Source: Erwinia persicina NBRC 102418 | GTDB lineage: Bacteria > Pseudomonadota > Gammaproteobacteria > Enterobacterales > Enterobacteriaceae | Direction: 5' to 3' | Length of the DNA stretch: 64,000 nt | Assembly: GCF_001571305.1 (NCBI RefSeq) | Contig: NZ_BCTN01000014.1 | Span: 62,001 to 126,000, forward strand | Shown: piece after piece, positions 1 through 9,217 of the stretch | Layout: each line of letters begins with the position of its first letter | Position numbering within the stretch: position 1 is the first letter of the stretch | Notes under the pieces: model-generated | What the model saw: only the letters and a program-made list of their open reading frames with translations | The model's database searches: none | What the model was told of the DNA's origin: nothing | Translations under genes and position numbers: made by a program

Positions 1-633
1 AAAACGTTGACCACACTGGAGTCTTCACTGGAAAAAGATCAGGCGCAGCTGGTCGAGTTGCGTCAGAACGAAAGCCGCCTGCGCGACAAAATTGCCAAAG
101 CAGAGCGGGAAGCCAAAGCGCGTGCCGAGCGGGAAGCGCGTGAGGCAGAAAAAGTGCGTGAGCGTGAAGCTCAGGCGAAGCGCAAAGGCAGCACCTATAA
201 ACCCACCGACAGTGAGCGCTCCCTGATGTCACGTACCGGTGGCTTGGGTAAACCATCCGGTCAGGCTATATGGCCGGTACGGGGCACGATCGAACACCGG
301 TTCGGTGAAGAGCTTCAGGGTGAGCTGCGCTGGAAGGGGTTGGTGATTGATGCGCCAGAAGGCACCGAAGTGAAAGCCATTGCCGATGGACGCGTCCTGA
401 TGGCTGACTGGCTGCAGGGCTACGGGCTGGTCGTGGTGGTTGAACACGGTAAGGGTGATATGAGTCTGTATGGCTACAACCAGAGTGCGCTGGTGAGCGT
501 AGGCACCCAGGTGCGTGCCGGGCAGCCGATTGCGCTGGTCGGAACCAGCGGTGGTCGCGGCACGCCTTCGCTCTATTTTGAAATCCGTCGCCAGGGACGG
601 GCCGTCAATCCACAACCGTGGTTAGGAAGATAA
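1..633 (+). CDS. envC: Murein hydrolase activator EnvC (C-terminal part; 5' end outside window)
   Basis: The reading frame is open from base 1, so this is the C-terminal ~210 residues of a protein of about 420. EnvC sits in the periplasm at the divisome and activates the amidases AmiA and AmiB during daughter-cell separation. The visible part starts with the end of a charged coiled coil (many E/R/K/A residues, to about codon 65), then a basic linker, then a LytM/M23 domain. The LytM domain is degenerate: the usual zinc ligands are replaced, with GLVIDAPEG where HxxxD is expected and SLYFEIR where HLHFEIR is expected. That loss is typical of EnvC as a non-catalytic activator. The stop abuts yibQ, so the two genes are probably one transcript, ending at the hairpin near 1558-1576. 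Confidence 0.93.
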   Translation, partial: KTLTTLESSLEKDQAQLVELRQNESRLRDKIAKAEREAKARAEREAREAEKVREREAQAKRKGSTYKPTDSERSLMSRTGGLGKPSGQAIWPVRGTIEHRFGEELQGELRWKGLVIDAPEGTEVKAIADGRVLMADWLQGYGLVVVVEHGKGDMSLYGYNQSALVSVGTQVRAGQPIALVGTSGGRGTPSLYFEIRRQGRAVNPQPWLGR

Positions 634-1554
634 GTGTTGTTCCAACATCGAAAACTCAGCGGGCTGCTGGTAGGGCTGCTTTTATCCAGCCCGGTCTTTG
701 CCGGTAAGCTTTCGATCGTCATTGATGATTTTGGCTACCGTCCAGTCCAGGAAAATCAGGTGCTGCAGATGCCTGCCGCCCTCTCCGTGGCCGTGCTGCC
801 TAATGCCCCCCACGCGCGTGAAATGGCGACTAAAGCCCACCAGCGCGGGCATGAAGTGCTCATCCATCTGCCGATGGCACCACTGAGCAAGCAGCCGCTG
901 GAAAAGGATACGCTACGCCCTGACATGTCCGCAGAAGAGATCGCACGCATTATTCATGATGCTGCTGCAGCCGTGCCGTTTGCCGTCGGCCTGAATAATC
1001 ACATGGGCAGCGCGATGACTTCCAGCCTGCCGGGGATGCAGAAAGTGATGCGGGTATTGGATCACTACAATTTTTATTTCCTCGACAGTATGACCATTGG
1101 CAACAGCCAGTCTACCCGTGCCGCCGCGGGCACCAGCGTGAAAGTGATCAAACGTCGGGTCTTCCTGGACGACACACAGAACGAAGCGGACATTCGCAAA
1201 CAGTTTACCCGCGCGGTACGTCTGGCACAGCGGGATGGTTCTGCAATTGCCATCGGTCACCCGCATCCGGCCACAGTCAGGGTGCTGCAACAAATGCTCC
1301 CCACGCTGCCGGCAGATATCACGCTGGTGCGTCCGAGCCAGCTTCTCAACGAACCACAGCGCATTAACAACAAGCCCCTCCCACCGGAGAGTCAGCCCCA
1401 GCCCGTCAAACCACGTAATCCGTTCCACGGCAGCGAGGTGTGCAAAGTGACCGTGCCGCCGGTGCCGGCAACACGTGCGCTGGAAGTCGTAGGTGAGAGC
1501 ATCAGCAACAGCCCGCTGGTGCAGGGTCTGAAGAAAAACCTGTTTGGAAAATAG
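634..1554 (+). CDS. yibQ: YibQ, divergent polysaccharide deacetylase family protein
   Basis: A 306-residue protein starting with GTG directly after the envC stop. The first ~23 residues form a Sec signal peptide ending VFA-GK, so the product is periplasmic. The rest is the divergent NodB-like deacetylase fold, with IVIDDFGY near residue 30, LIHLPMAP, LNNHMGS, FLDSMT and IGHPHP in the expected order. These correspond to the metal-binding and catalytic motifs of polysaccharide deacetylases. The natural substrate is not established. Its conserved linkage to envC suggests a role in envelope or peptidoglycan metabolism. The C-terminus is a proline-rich tail. An alternative TTG start lies one codon downstream. 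Confidence 0.9.
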   Translation: MLFQHRKLSGLLVGLLLSSPVFAGKLSIVIDDFGYRPVQENQVLQMPAALSVAVLPNAPHAREMATKAHQRGHEVLIHLPMAPLSKQPLEKDTLRPDMSAEEIARIIHDAAAAVPFAVGLNNHMGSAMTSSLPGMQKVMRVLDHYNFYFLDSMTIGNSQSTRAAAGTSVKVIKRRVFLDDTQNEADIRKQFTRAVRLAQRDGSAIAIGHPHPATVRVLQQMLPTLPADITLVRPSQLLNEPQRINNKPLPPESQPQPVKPRNPFHGSEVCKVTVPPVPATRALEVVGESISNSPLVQGLKKNLFGK

Positions 1555-1557
1555 GGA

Positions 1558-1576
1558 GGCGGGGGCCGCCGTTTTT
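1558..1576 (+). terminator. Intrinsic terminator after envC-yibQ
   Basis: A GGCGG/CCGCC stem with a GGG loop is followed by GTTTTT, 3 bases after the yibQ stop. The T-run is on the plus strand only, so it should end the envC-yibQ transcript. The convergent tdh gene stops just beyond. Confidence 0.7.
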
Positions 1577-1593
1577 CTGGCCGCCCCTGCAGT

Positions 1594-2622
1594 TCAGTTC
1601 CAGTCGAGGATCACTTTCCCCGATTGCCCGGTGCGCATATCGTCAAATCCTCGCTGAAAATCATCTATACCATAGCGGTGGGTGATCACCGGCGACAGAT
1701 CCAGTCCCGATTGCAGCAGTGCCGCCATCTTGTACCAGGTTTCAAACATCTCACGGCCATAGATACCTTTGATAAACAGCCCCTTGAAGATAACCTGATT
1801 CCAGTCAATTGACATTGATGCCGGAGGAATACCCAGCATCGCAATGCGCCCGCCATGGTTCATCACATCCAGCATGGAGCGAAACGCATCAGGGACGCCG
1901 GACATTTCCAGCCCGACATCGAACCCTTCCGTCATCTCCAGCGCACGCATCACCTGCGGCAGACTCTCTTCGCTGATGTTGACCGCCCGCGTCACCCCCA
2001 TCTGTCGCGCCAGTCCCAGGCGATACTCATTGACGTCGGTGATCACCACATGGCGCGCCCCCACGTGACGGCAGATAGCCGCCGCCATAATACCAATCGG
2101 GCCCGCGCCGGTGATCAGAACATCTTCCCCTACCAGGTCAAAGGACAATGCGGTGTGAACGGCATTTCCAAAGGGGTCGAAGATCGCGGCCAGCTCATCG
2201 GAAATATTATCGGGGATTTTGAAGGCGTTCACCGCCGGGATCACCAGATATTCGGCAAAACAGCCCTGACGGTTAACGCCAACGCCAATGGCATTGCGGC
2301 ACAGATGCGTACGGCCGCCCCGGCAGTTGCGGCAGTGCCCACAGGTAATGTGACCTTCACCCGACACGCGGTCGCCGGGCTGAAAGCCAGCGACTTCCTG
2401 ACCGACAGCCACCACTTCCCCGACATATTCATGGCCGGTGATCATCGGTACCGGAATGGTCTTCTGCGACCATTCATCCCAGTTATAAATATGCACGTCG
2501 GTGCCGCAGATCGCCGTTTTACGGATCTTGATCAGCAGATCGTTATGACCCGGTTCAGGTACCGGAGCATCATGCGTCATCCAGATCCCGGGACGGGAAT
2601 AGCGTTTTGACAGCGCTTTCAT
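1594..2622 (-). CDS. tdh: L-threonine 3-dehydrogenase
   Basis: A 342-residue zinc-dependent medium-chain dehydrogenase that oxidises L-threonine to 2-amino-3-ketobutyrate with NAD+, the first step of threonine-to-glycine conversion. The sequence is near-identical in motifs to E. coli Tdh: MKALSK N-terminus, [17 protein letters not shown] catalytic-zinc region, GHEYVGEV, the structural-zinc cysteines in [15 protein letters not shown], and the [11 protein letters not shown]ossmann loop. The ATG at 2622 is chosen over an upstream in-frame start because it matches the family length, follows GGGGAGG, and overlaps the kbl stop by 4 bases (ATGA). This indicates translational coupling in a kbl-tdh operon. 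Confidence 0.97.
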   Translation of the reverse strand: MKALSKRYSRPGIWMTHDAPVPEPGHNDLLIKIRKTAICGTDVHIYNWDEWSQKTIPVPMITGHEYVGEVVAVGQEVAGFQPGDRVSGEGHITCGHCRNCRGGRTHLCRNAIGVGVNRQGCFAEYLVIPAVNAFKIPDNISDELAAIFDPFGNAVHTALSFDLVGEDVLITGAGPIGIMAAAICRHVGARHVVITDVNEYRLGLARQMGVTRAVNISEESLPQVMRALEMTEGFDVGLEMSGVPDAFRSMLDVMNHGGRIAMLGIPPASMSIDWNQVIFKGLFIKGIYGREMFETWYKMAALLQSGLDLSPVITHRYGIDDFQRGFDDMRTGQSGKVILDWN

Positions 2623-3830
2623 AAGGCCTCCCCACCCGTAATAACGCCCAGTTCTATACCCACCCGGCAAAAAGCGTCGACCGCCTGTTCTAACTGGGCC
2701 TGGGTATGCGCCGCCGAGATCTGCGTCCGTATCCGTGCCTGTCCTTTCGGCACCACCGGATAACAGAAGCCGGTAACAAAAATCCCCTCCTGCTGCAGCC
2801 GGGCCGCAAAGGTCTGTGCCAGCCGGGCATCGCCCAGCATGACCGGGATAATTGCGTGGTCGGCCCCGGCAAGCGTAAACCCGGCCGCGCTCATTCTTTC
2901 ACGGAAATAGCCCACGTTATCCCAAAGCCGCTGACGTAAGCCCTGCCCGTCTGCCAGCATCTTCAGGACCTCAAGGGAGGCGGTCACAATGGCGGGTGCC
3001 AGCGAGTTCGAGAAAAGGTAAGGTCGCGAGCGCTGCCTCAGCCACTCCACCACCTCTTTTTTCGCTGCCGTATAGCCGCCTGAAGCGCCGCCAAGCGCTT
3101 TACCCAGCGTGCCGGTGATAATATCTATCCGCCCCATCACGCCACAGTGCTCATGACTGCCGCACCCCTGCGTTCCCACAAAGCCGACGGCGTGGGAATC
3201 ATCGACCATCACCAGCGCCCCATACTGGTCAGCGAGATCGCAAATGCCCGTCAGATTAGCAATCACCCCGTCCATGGAGAACACGCCATCAGTGGCAATC
3301 AAAATATGACGTGCGCCGTCGGCCCTGGCCTGCTGAAGACAGGCCTCCAGTTCAGCCATATCATTATTGGCATAGCGATAACGGCGGGCTTTACACAGCC
3401 GGATGCCGTCGATAATCGAGGCATGATTCAGCGCATCAGAGATGACCGCATCTTCTGGCCCCAGTAAGGTTTCAAATAAGCCGCCATTGGCATCAAAGCA
3501 TGAAGAGTAGAGGATGGCTTCCTCCATGCCGAGAAACGTCGCTAACGCCTGCTCCAGCTGACGATGGATGTCCTGGGTTCCGCAGATAAAGCGTACTGAG
3601 GCCATGCCGAATCCGTGGCTGTCCATGCCGGCTTTCGCCGCAGCAATCACTGCTGGATGGTTCGCCAGTCCCAGATAATTATTGGCGCAGAAGTTCAGTA
3701 ACTCACTGCCATCTGCCAGGACGAGGGTAGCCTGCTGAGCCAGCGCAATGTGTCGTTCCCTTTTAAATAACCCCTCCTGCTCTGCGCCGATCAGTTGGGT
3801 CGAAAGCTGCTGATAGAATTCCTGAGTCAC
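2619..3830 (-). CDS. kbl: 2-amino-3-ketobutyrate coenzyme A ligase
   Basis: A PLP-dependent alpha-oxoamine synthase of about 403 residues that cleaves 2-amino-3-ketobutyrate with CoA to glycine and acetyl-CoA. It is the partner of Tdh. Family signatures include [34 protein letters not shown] and the PLP-lysine motif [10 protein letters not shown]. The start is put at the GTG at 3830, because GGAG lies 6 bases upstream and the N-terminus MTQEFYQQL then lines up residue for residue with the E. coli protein. A TTG four codons earlier (3842) would overlap that ribosome site. It is the first gene of the kbl-tdh operon, divergent from hldD. Confidence 0.96.
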   Translation of the reverse strand: MTQEFYQQLSTQLIGAEQEGLFKRERHIALAQQATLVLADGSELLNFCANNYLGLANHPAVIAAAKAGMDSHGFGMASVRFICGTQDIHRQLEQALATFLGMEEAILYSSCFDANGGLFETLLGPEDAVISDALNHASIIDGIRLCKARRYRYANNDMAELEACLQQARADGARHILIATDGVFSMDGVIANLTGICDLADQYGALVMVDDSHAVGFVGTQGCGSHEHCGVMGRIDIITGTLGKALGGASGGYTAAKKEVVEWLRQRSRPYLFSNSLAPAIVTASLEVLKMLADGQGLRQRLWDNVGYFRERMSAAGFTLAGADHAIIPVMLGDARLAQTFAARLQQEGIFVTGFCYPVVPKGQARIRTQISAAHTQAQLEQAVDAFCRVGIELGVITGGEAL

Positions 3831-4016
3831 CTTATTCTCCAAATCAATGTTTTCTCAAAACAGATAACTAAAATTGAAGCACAGGGATGATGATATACGC
3901 GGAATAATCTGTTTTTTGCAGCATAACTCACGGAAAGCAAACTTCATTTCCCCCCGTTGCAGACTCCTCTGGCTGTCGACTTTGCGATGAGATGTTATGA
4001 TATGAATCATTAGCGT

Positions 4017-4035
4017 GTGGAACCTCCTGTTCCAC
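4017..4035 (+). repeat. Perfect inverted repeat in the hldD leader
   Basis: GTGGAAC and GTTCCAC (7 bp, 5-base loop) end 24 bases before the hldD ATG. It lies in the kbl-hldD divergent promoter region and would form a hairpin in the hldD 5' leader just ahead of the ribosome site (AGGG). Its function is not known. It could be an mRNA-stability element or an operator. Confidence 0.45.
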
Positions 4036-4058
4036 CCCACATTTTAGGGTTGAAGCTC

Positions 4059-4991
4059 ATGATTATCGTCACTGGCGGTGCTGGATTTATCGGTAGCAAT
4101 ATCATTAAGGCGCTGAATGATAAGGGTCACACCGACATTCTGGTGGTGGACAATCTGAAAGACGGCACTAAATTCGCCAATCTGGCGGATCTGAATATTG
4201 CCGACTACATGGACAAGGAAGACTTCCTCATCTCCATCCTGGCGGATGAAGACTTTGGTGATGTAGAAGCCGTATTCCACGAAGGTGCATGCTCTTCCAC
4301 CACCGAGTGGGATGGGAAGTACATGATGGATAACAACTATCAGTATTCCAAAGAGCTGCTGCACTGGTGCCTGGAACATCAGGTTCCCTTCCTGTATGCC
4401 TCTTCCGCCGCAACCTACGGCGGCCGTAACAGCGACTTTATTGAAGAGCGTCAGTTTGAAGCGCCTCTCAACGTTTACGGCTATTCCAAAATGCTGTTTG
4501 ACCACTACGTGCGTAATATCCTGCCGGACGCGCAGTCACAGGTGTGTGGTTTCCGCTACTTCAACGTCTACGGTCCACGTGAAGGGCACAAAGGCAGCAT
4601 GGCGAGCGTGGCATTCCACCTCAATACCCAGTTGAACAACGGCGGAAACCCGAAACTCTTCGAAGGCAGCGATGGATTCAAACGTGACTTTATCTATGTT
4701 GAAGACGTCGCATCAGTGAACCTGTGGTTCTGGGAAAATGCCGTATCGGGCATCTTTAACTGTGGCACCGGCCGCGCCGAATCATTCCAGGAAGTGGCTG
4801 ATGCCGCCCTGAAGTACCATCAGAGCGGCGAAATTGAGTACATTCCTTTCCCGGAAAAACTCAAAGGCCGCTACCAGGCATTCACGCTGGCAGACCAGAC
4901 CAAACTGCGCGCCGCCGGGTATGACAAACCGTTCAAAACTGTTGCTGAGGGCGTGGCTGACTACATGGCCTGGCTAAACCGTAACGCGTAA
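4059..4991 (+). CDS. hldD: ADP-L-glycero-D-manno-heptose 6-epimerase
   Basis: A 310-residue extended short-chain dehydrogenase that converts ADP-D-glycero-D-manno-heptose to the L-glycero form used to build the LPS inner core. It is cytoplasmic and NADP-dependent. It has the N-terminal [10 protein letters not shown] nucleotide loop, the ASSAATYGG serine region, the YGYSKMLFD catalytic Tyr-Lys pair and [11 protein letters not shown]. The ATG at 4059 gives exactly the E. coli length. An upstream in-frame start at 4017 would add 14 non-conserved residues. It heads the hldD-waaF-waaC run. The spacing to waaF is 16 bases. Confidence 0.97.
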   Translation: MIIVTGGAGFIGSNIIKALNDKGHTDILVVDNLKDGTKFANLADLNIADYMDKEDFLISILADEDFGDVEAVFHEGACSSTTEWDGKYMMDNNYQYSKELLHWCLEHQVPFLYASSAATYGGRNSDFIEERQFEAPLNVYGYSKMLFDHYVRNILPDAQSQVCGFRYFNVYGPREGHKGSMASVAFHLNTQLNNGGNPKLFEGSDGFKRDFIYVEDVASVNLWFWENAVSGIFNCGTGRAESFQEVADAALKYHQSGEIEYIPFPEKLKGRYQAFTLADQTKLRAAGYDKPFKTVAEGVADYMAWLNRNA

Positions 4992-5007
4992 GAGGCACCG
5001 TCCGGGA

Positions 5008-6054
5008 ATGAAAATTCTGGTTATCGGCCCGTCGTGGGTCGGCGATATGATGATGTCACAAAGTCTCTATCGCACCCTGAAGGCCGAACATCCTGATGCC
5101 GTGATTGACGTGATGGCACCCGCGTGGTGCCGTCCACTTCTGTCACGGATGCCGGAAGTGAACGAAGCCCTGGCCATGCCGCTGGGGCACGGTGCGTTGC
5201 AGGTTGCCGAGCGCCGCCGCCTGGGTAAAGCGCTCAAGGTTAACGGCTACGATCGTGCCTATGTTCTGCCTAACTCGTTTAAGTCTGCGCTGGTGCCGTT
5301 TTTTGCCGACATCCCCCGTCGCACCGGCTGGCGCGGGGAAATGCGTTACGGGTTGTTAAACGACCTGCGACGGCTGGATAAAACCGCTTTCCCGCTGATG
5401 GTGCAGCGCTATGTTGCGCTCGGGTACGACAAAGCGCGTATCCATAGCGCCAGTGACCTGCCGCAACCTCTGCTGTGGCCGCAGTTAACCGTTAATGAAG
5501 CGGAAAAACAGACCACAGCTCACACCTTCGATCTCGCCTCCGGGCGGCCGATGGTCGGGTTTTGTCCGGGCGCTGAATTTGGTCCGGCCAAACGCTGGCC
5601 ACACTATCACTACGCCACGCTGGCACAGAGCCTGATCGATCAAGGCTATCAGGTGGTGCTGTTCGGCTCGGCCAAAGACCATGAAACCGGACAGCAGATC
5701 CAGGCTGCACTGGCAGAAGATGCCCGCCAGTACTGCCGTAACCTGGCAGGAGAAACGCAGCTGGAGCAGGCTGTTATTCTGCTGGCGGCGTGCGATGCCG
5801 TCGTCAGCAATGACTCCGGGCTGATGCACATCGCCGCCGCGCTCGATCGGCCACTGATTGCACTGTATGGGCCCAGCAGCCCGGACTTCACCCCACCGTT
5901 GTCAGCGAAAGCCCGCGTGATCCGTCTGATTACGGGTTACCACAAGGTTCGTAAAGGAGAGGCCGACGAAGGTTATCACCAGAGCCTGATCGATATTACG
6001 CCAGAGCGTGTCCTGCACGAACTGGCAACGCTTTGCCCACGGCCTGGAGTCTGA
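5008..6054 (+). CDS. waaF: ADP-heptose:LPS heptosyltransferase II
   Basis: A 348-residue GT9 enzyme that adds the second heptose to heptose I of the inner core on the cytoplasmic face of the inner membrane. It begins MKILVIGPSWVGDMMMSQSL, typical of WaaF, and carries the donor-binding region PGAEFGPAKRWP and the late NDSGLMHIAAAL motif. It lies between hldD and waaC, with its TGA immediately before the waaC ATG, so the genes are co-transcribed. Length matches the family. Confidence 0.97.
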   Translation: MKILVIGPSWVGDMMMSQSLYRTLKAEHPDAVIDVMAPAWCRPLLSRMPEVNEALAMPLGHGALQVAERRRLGKALKVNGYDRAYVLPNSFKSALVPFFADIPRRTGWRGEMRYGLLNDLRRLDKTAFPLMVQRYVALGYDKARIHSASDLPQPLLWPQLTVNEAEKQTTAHTFDLASGRPMVGFCPGAEFGPAKRWPHYHYATLAQSLIDQGYQVVLFGSAKDHETGQQIQAALAEDARQYCRNLAGETQLEQAVILLAACDAVVSNDSGLMHIAAALDRPLIALYGPSSPDFTPPLSAKARVIRLITGYHKVRKGEADEGYHQSLIDITPERVLHELATLCPRPGV

Positions 6055-7023
6055 ATGCGGGTTCTGATCATTAAAACATCTTCAATGGGGGATGTCCTTC
6101 ACGCATTACCTGCCCTGACGGATGCCATGCACGCCATCCCTGAGATCCGGTTTGACTGGGTCGTGGAAGAGGGTTTTGCCCAGATCCCTTCCTGGCATCC
6201 TGCCGTCGACCGGGTATTACCGGTGGCTATCCGTCGCTGGCGTAAACACTGGTTTGGTAGCCAGGTGCGGGAAGAACGCGTCGTCTTCAAACGTGCGCTG
6301 CAATCTCGCGAGTACGATGCCGTTATCGACGCCCAGGGACTGATGAAAAGTGCGGCCCTGGTAACCCGGCTGGCAAAAGGTGAGAAACACGGTCAGGACA
6401 GCCGCAGCGCACGTGAGCCCTTCGCCAGCTGGTGGTATGACAAACGCCATGAAGTCAGTAAACAGCAGCATGCCGTACAACGTACCCGCGAGCTTTTTGC
6501 TAAAAGTCTGGGATATGAGCTGCCCGCTACCACCGGCGATTACGCCATCGCACAGCATTTTACGCAGGCGCTACCTGCTGATGCAGACCGCTATCTGGTG
6601 TTTCTTCACGCTACCACGCGCGACAATAAGCACTGGCCGGAAGATCACTGGCGCGAGCTGATTGGGTTAATGCAGCCTTCAGGTTTAAAGATTAAATTGC
6701 CCTGGGGGGCGGAGCATGAGCATCAGCGGGCAGTGCGGTTGGCTGATGGCTTCGACTTTGTTGAGGTGCTGCCCAGGCTCACGCTGGAGCAGGTGGCACG
6801 CACGCTAGCTGGTGCAAGGGCCGTCGTGTCGGTAGATACCGGTTTGAGCCACTTAACCGCCGCGCTCGACCGACCGAATATTACGCTCTATGGCCCGACC
6901 GACCCGGGGTTAATTGGAGGATATGGGAAGAATCAGTTTGTGTTACGCCCGATGGGATCAAACGATATGGCGGCCATTACCGCGCAAAGTGTGCTACAAA
7001 AACTTGCCACACTGCTTTCATAG
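6055..7023 (+). CDS. waaC: ADP-heptose:LPS heptosyltransferase I
   Basis: A 322-residue GT9 enzyme that transfers the first L,D-heptose to Kdo2-lipid A. Motifs include MRVLIIKTSSMGDVLHALPA at the N-terminus, FLHATTRDNKHWPEDHW in the donor site and VDTGLSHLTAALDRP near the C-terminus, all diagnostic for WaaC. It starts directly after the waaF stop and is followed 31 bases later by the waaZ-like gene. Loss of such genes elsewhere gives deep-rough LPS. Confidence 0.97.
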   Translation: MRVLIIKTSSMGDVLHALPALTDAMHAIPEIRFDWVVEEGFAQIPSWHPAVDRVLPVAIRRWRKHWFGSQVREERVVFKRALQSREYDAVIDAQGLMKSAALVTRLAKGEKHGQDSRSAREPFASWWYDKRHEVSKQQHAVQRTRELFAKSLGYELPATTGDYAIAQHFTQALPADADRYLVFLHATTRDNKHWPEDHWRELIGLMQPSGLKIKLPWGAEHEHQRAVRLADGFDFVEVLPRLTLEQVARTLAGARAVVSVDTGLSHLTAALDRPNITLYGPTDPGLIGGYGKNQFVLRPMGSNDMAAITAQSVLQKLATLLS

Positions 7024-7054
7024 CAATACAGGGATCAGCTGTCTGTAATAATGG

Positions 7055-8026
7055 ATGGTTTTTTCTGGAATCACCGGCAATTCACTGCAGAAAGTCGTCA
7101 TACGACGTGAGGTTATAGCACCAGATATGGGAACGCTTTTTAAACAACTTTACCGGTACAGCCATTCGCGCCGTTTTCGCCATAACGAAAATCTGTGGCC
7201 CTATGTCAAAATCACACGTGCCAGTGAAGGGCACATCAGCAGTCTGAGCCTGCGTGGACAGTCGGTGAAACTCGTTAACCTCAACGATTTACATCATCAA
7301 TACGCAGGCGATCTGTTGCTGATAGCATCTGGCCCTTCTGTGAATGACACCGATTTCACCCCCCTGCAGCACATACCTGCTATGGGCATGAATGGCTCAT
7401 GGTTTATGCGCGATAAAACCCATTTCAAGTTCTTCGTGATTGTGGACATGACCTTTATTGACCAGCGCTTAAGCATGGTTAAGGACATGGTCAGAGATCC
7501 GGAAATCATTCTGTTCACCACACTTCGTTGCATTGTTCAACTTATTGACTATATTGGGTATTCTTCCCTTCGCTGTCAGGTCGCTATCGTTGAAGATGCG
7601 TGCTATAAGAACTTCCAGCCCAGGATACTGACTGAAGAAATACACCAGACCTATCAACATGAACAAAGTGTCAGCTTCAGCGAAGCCGACCGTAACATTG
7701 CCTTTTTTAAAGATATACGCAAAGGTGTGTTTGATGCCGGTACGGTGGCGCACTGGGCATTACAGATTATTCAGTATATGGGGTTTAACCGCATAATTAT
7801 TGCTGGCCTGGATATGAATAACTTTCACAAACCCCGCTTTTATGAAAATGAAAATGACATATCTCCCTGCAGTCTTGATAAACAGTTTTCAGGATTAATA
7901 GAACCGGCTTTCAGACATGCCAGTAACGTCTTAAAAGAACATTTCATCGATGTGTTAAATCTTTCTCCATATAGTGCGTTAGACAGTAGCATCTTTAAAA
8001 AGGTAAAGCCCGATGATATCAAATAA
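7055..8026 (+). CDS. WaaZ-like LPS core biosynthesis protein
   Basis: Up to 323 residues. The region from about residue 85 (LLLIASGPSVND, then GMNGSWFM, FFVIVDMTF) and the later DAGTVAHWALQIIQYMGFNRIII and LDMNN follow the plan of E. coli WaaZ, which adds a third Kdo to the inner core. That assignment rests on remembered motif similarity, so it is family level. The start is uncertain: ATG 7055 gives the longest form, but its first 24 residues look unconserved and have no ribosome site. ATG 7127 (MGTLFKQLYRYSHS) is a good alternative. DNA here turns AT-rich relative to waaC, as is common for variable core genes. It overlaps waaL by 14 bases. Confidence 0.72.
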   Translation: MVFSGITGNSLQKVVIRREVIAPDMGTLFKQLYRYSHSRRFRHNENLWPYVKITRASEGHISSLSLRGQSVKLVNLNDLHHQYAGDLLLIASGPSVNDTDFTPLQHIPAMGMNGSWFMRDKTHFKFFVIVDMTFIDQRLSMVKDMVRDPEIILFTTLRCIVQLIDYIGYSSLRCQVAIVEDACYKNFQPRILTEEIHQTYQHEQSVSFSEADRNIAFFKDIRKGVFDAGTVAHWALQIIQYMGFNRIIIAGLDMNNFHKPRFYENENDISPCSLDKQFSGLIEPAFRHASNVLKEHFIDVLNLSPYSALDSSIFKKVKPDDIK

Positions 8027-9173
8027 AAACAACTTCATTGAGAAGAGCATGATTTTTTTCTATGCTATATTCCTTTTTCTCATGCCTCTCTTAGGCGGAT
8101 TAACTAAAGTTAACAATTCCTTTCACATGGCTTTAATACTTAGCATAATTTATTTAATTTCAGCCAGTGATTTTCGTCGCGATATATTTAAAAATAAAAA
8201 ATTGATAACTGGACTGGTACTTACCTCCATATTCCTTTTTTATTTCTCTATCAGTGGTCTCTGGAGTACCAATGCTGACACTGTCGTTTCCGACCTGACT
8301 CACAGTGTTTATATTATCTTCTTCATTCTTATCTTTTATATCATCACCCAGCATGATAAAAAGAACATTATGTTAGCCCTGATTTTTGCTTCTGTGGTGA
8401 TACTTTGCATATTAACGTTAATTTATATTAATAAGAAAACATTGTTATATAATCGTCTGCAAAATGGATTTCCATTTGCACCTGAGAATGTTATCGACAT
8501 GGCAGGCTATTACGGTATCGGTATCTTTTGCGGTCTTATCCTGCTGAGAGAGACCGGTAAGAAATGGCTCTATCTGCCGATCGCCCTGCTTTTTTTCGCT
8601 ATACTGCTTACGCAGAGCCGTGGCCCCTTGTTCTCACTGATTGTCGCTCTGGCCCCGCTACTTTTACTGATTAAACGCATGCACCGTAAAGACTGGTTAA
8701 TTATCGCTCTGCTCTTAATGGCCATCATCCTGGCCATCATATTCAGCAATGGTTATAACGTTCTTTTACTCAGAATTGAAAGCAGCTATTCACAAAGTTT
8801 TATCCGGTTTGGTATCTGGGAAGATGCACTGAGCTATGTGCAGCAAAAACCCTGGTTTGGATGGGGTTTTGGCCAGGAAATTAACTTTGTGAACGAGATA
8901 GGGCAAAGGGTCCACACCACCCACAGCCTCTATCTCGCCACGCTGCTGAAAGGCGGCGTTGTCGGGGGACTACTCTTGCTGATGGTCATCGTTTATGGCG
9001 CTTATATGGCATGGCAGCACTTTAAAGCACACCGTGCGCTGGAGGCATCGATGTTGCTGTTTTCCCTGCTGTTCTACATAACTCAGGGCATGTTCGTTAT
9101 TGGTAACCCGGGTACAGCATGGGTGCTGTTCTGGTTCCCACTCGCTCTGGTGATGGCGCTGCCAAGAAGATAG
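8013..9173 (+). CDS. waaL: O-antigen ligase family membrane protein (WaaL)
   Basis: A 386-residue polytopic inner-membrane protein with about 10-12 hydrophobic segments in the Wzy_C/WaaL family, which joins undecaprenyl-linked O-antigen to lipid A-core in the periplasm. Supporting features are the QSRGPL motif near residue 203, a long periplasmic loop containing WFGWGFGQE, and the conserved histidine of THSLYLATLLKGG. The location at the end of the core operon fits WaaL rather than the polymerase Wzy. Coding sequence is AT-rich in the first half. The start overlaps the upstream gene, suggesting coupling. Confidence 0.85.
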   Translation: MISNKNNFIEKSMIFFYAIFLFLMPLLGGLTKVNNSFHMALILSIIYLISASDFRRDIFKNKKLITGLVLTSIFLFYFSISGLWSTNADTVVSDLTHSVYIIFFILIFYIITQHDKKNIMLALIFASVVILCILTLIYINKKTLLYNRLQNGFPFAPENVIDMAGYYGIGIFCGLILLRETGKKWLYLPIALLFFAILLTQSRGPLFSLIVALAPLLLLIKRMHRKDWLIIALLLMAIILAIIFSNGYNVLLLRIESSYSQSFIRFGIWEDALSYVQQKPWFGWGFGQEINFVNEIGQRVHTTHSLYLATLLKGGVVGGLLLLMVIVYGAYMAWQHFKAHRALEASMLLFSLLFYITQGMFVIGNPGTAWVLFWFPLALVMALPRR

Positions 9174-9191
9174 TAATCTGCGATAAACACC

Positions 9192-9217
9192 GACACACCG
9201 ATGCTTTTCGGTGTGTC
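9192..9217. terminator. Hairpin between convergent waaL and GT9 genes
   Basis: GACACACCGA and TCGGTGTGTC form a 10-bp perfect stem with a TGCTTT loop in the 43-base gap between two convergent stops. It has no strong T-run on either side, so it may act as a barrier or mRNA 3' end rather than an efficient intrinsic terminator. Confidence 0.55.

Noticed and set aside
1855..2610. 251-residue frame on the plus strand opposite tdh
   Set aside because: Antisense shadow of a highly conserved gene; composition is rich in H, R and T with no recognisable motif.
3855..4040. 61-residue minus-strand frame in the kbl-hldD gap
   Set aside because: AT-rich regulatory region, no ribosome site, and it overlaps the hldD leader hairpin.
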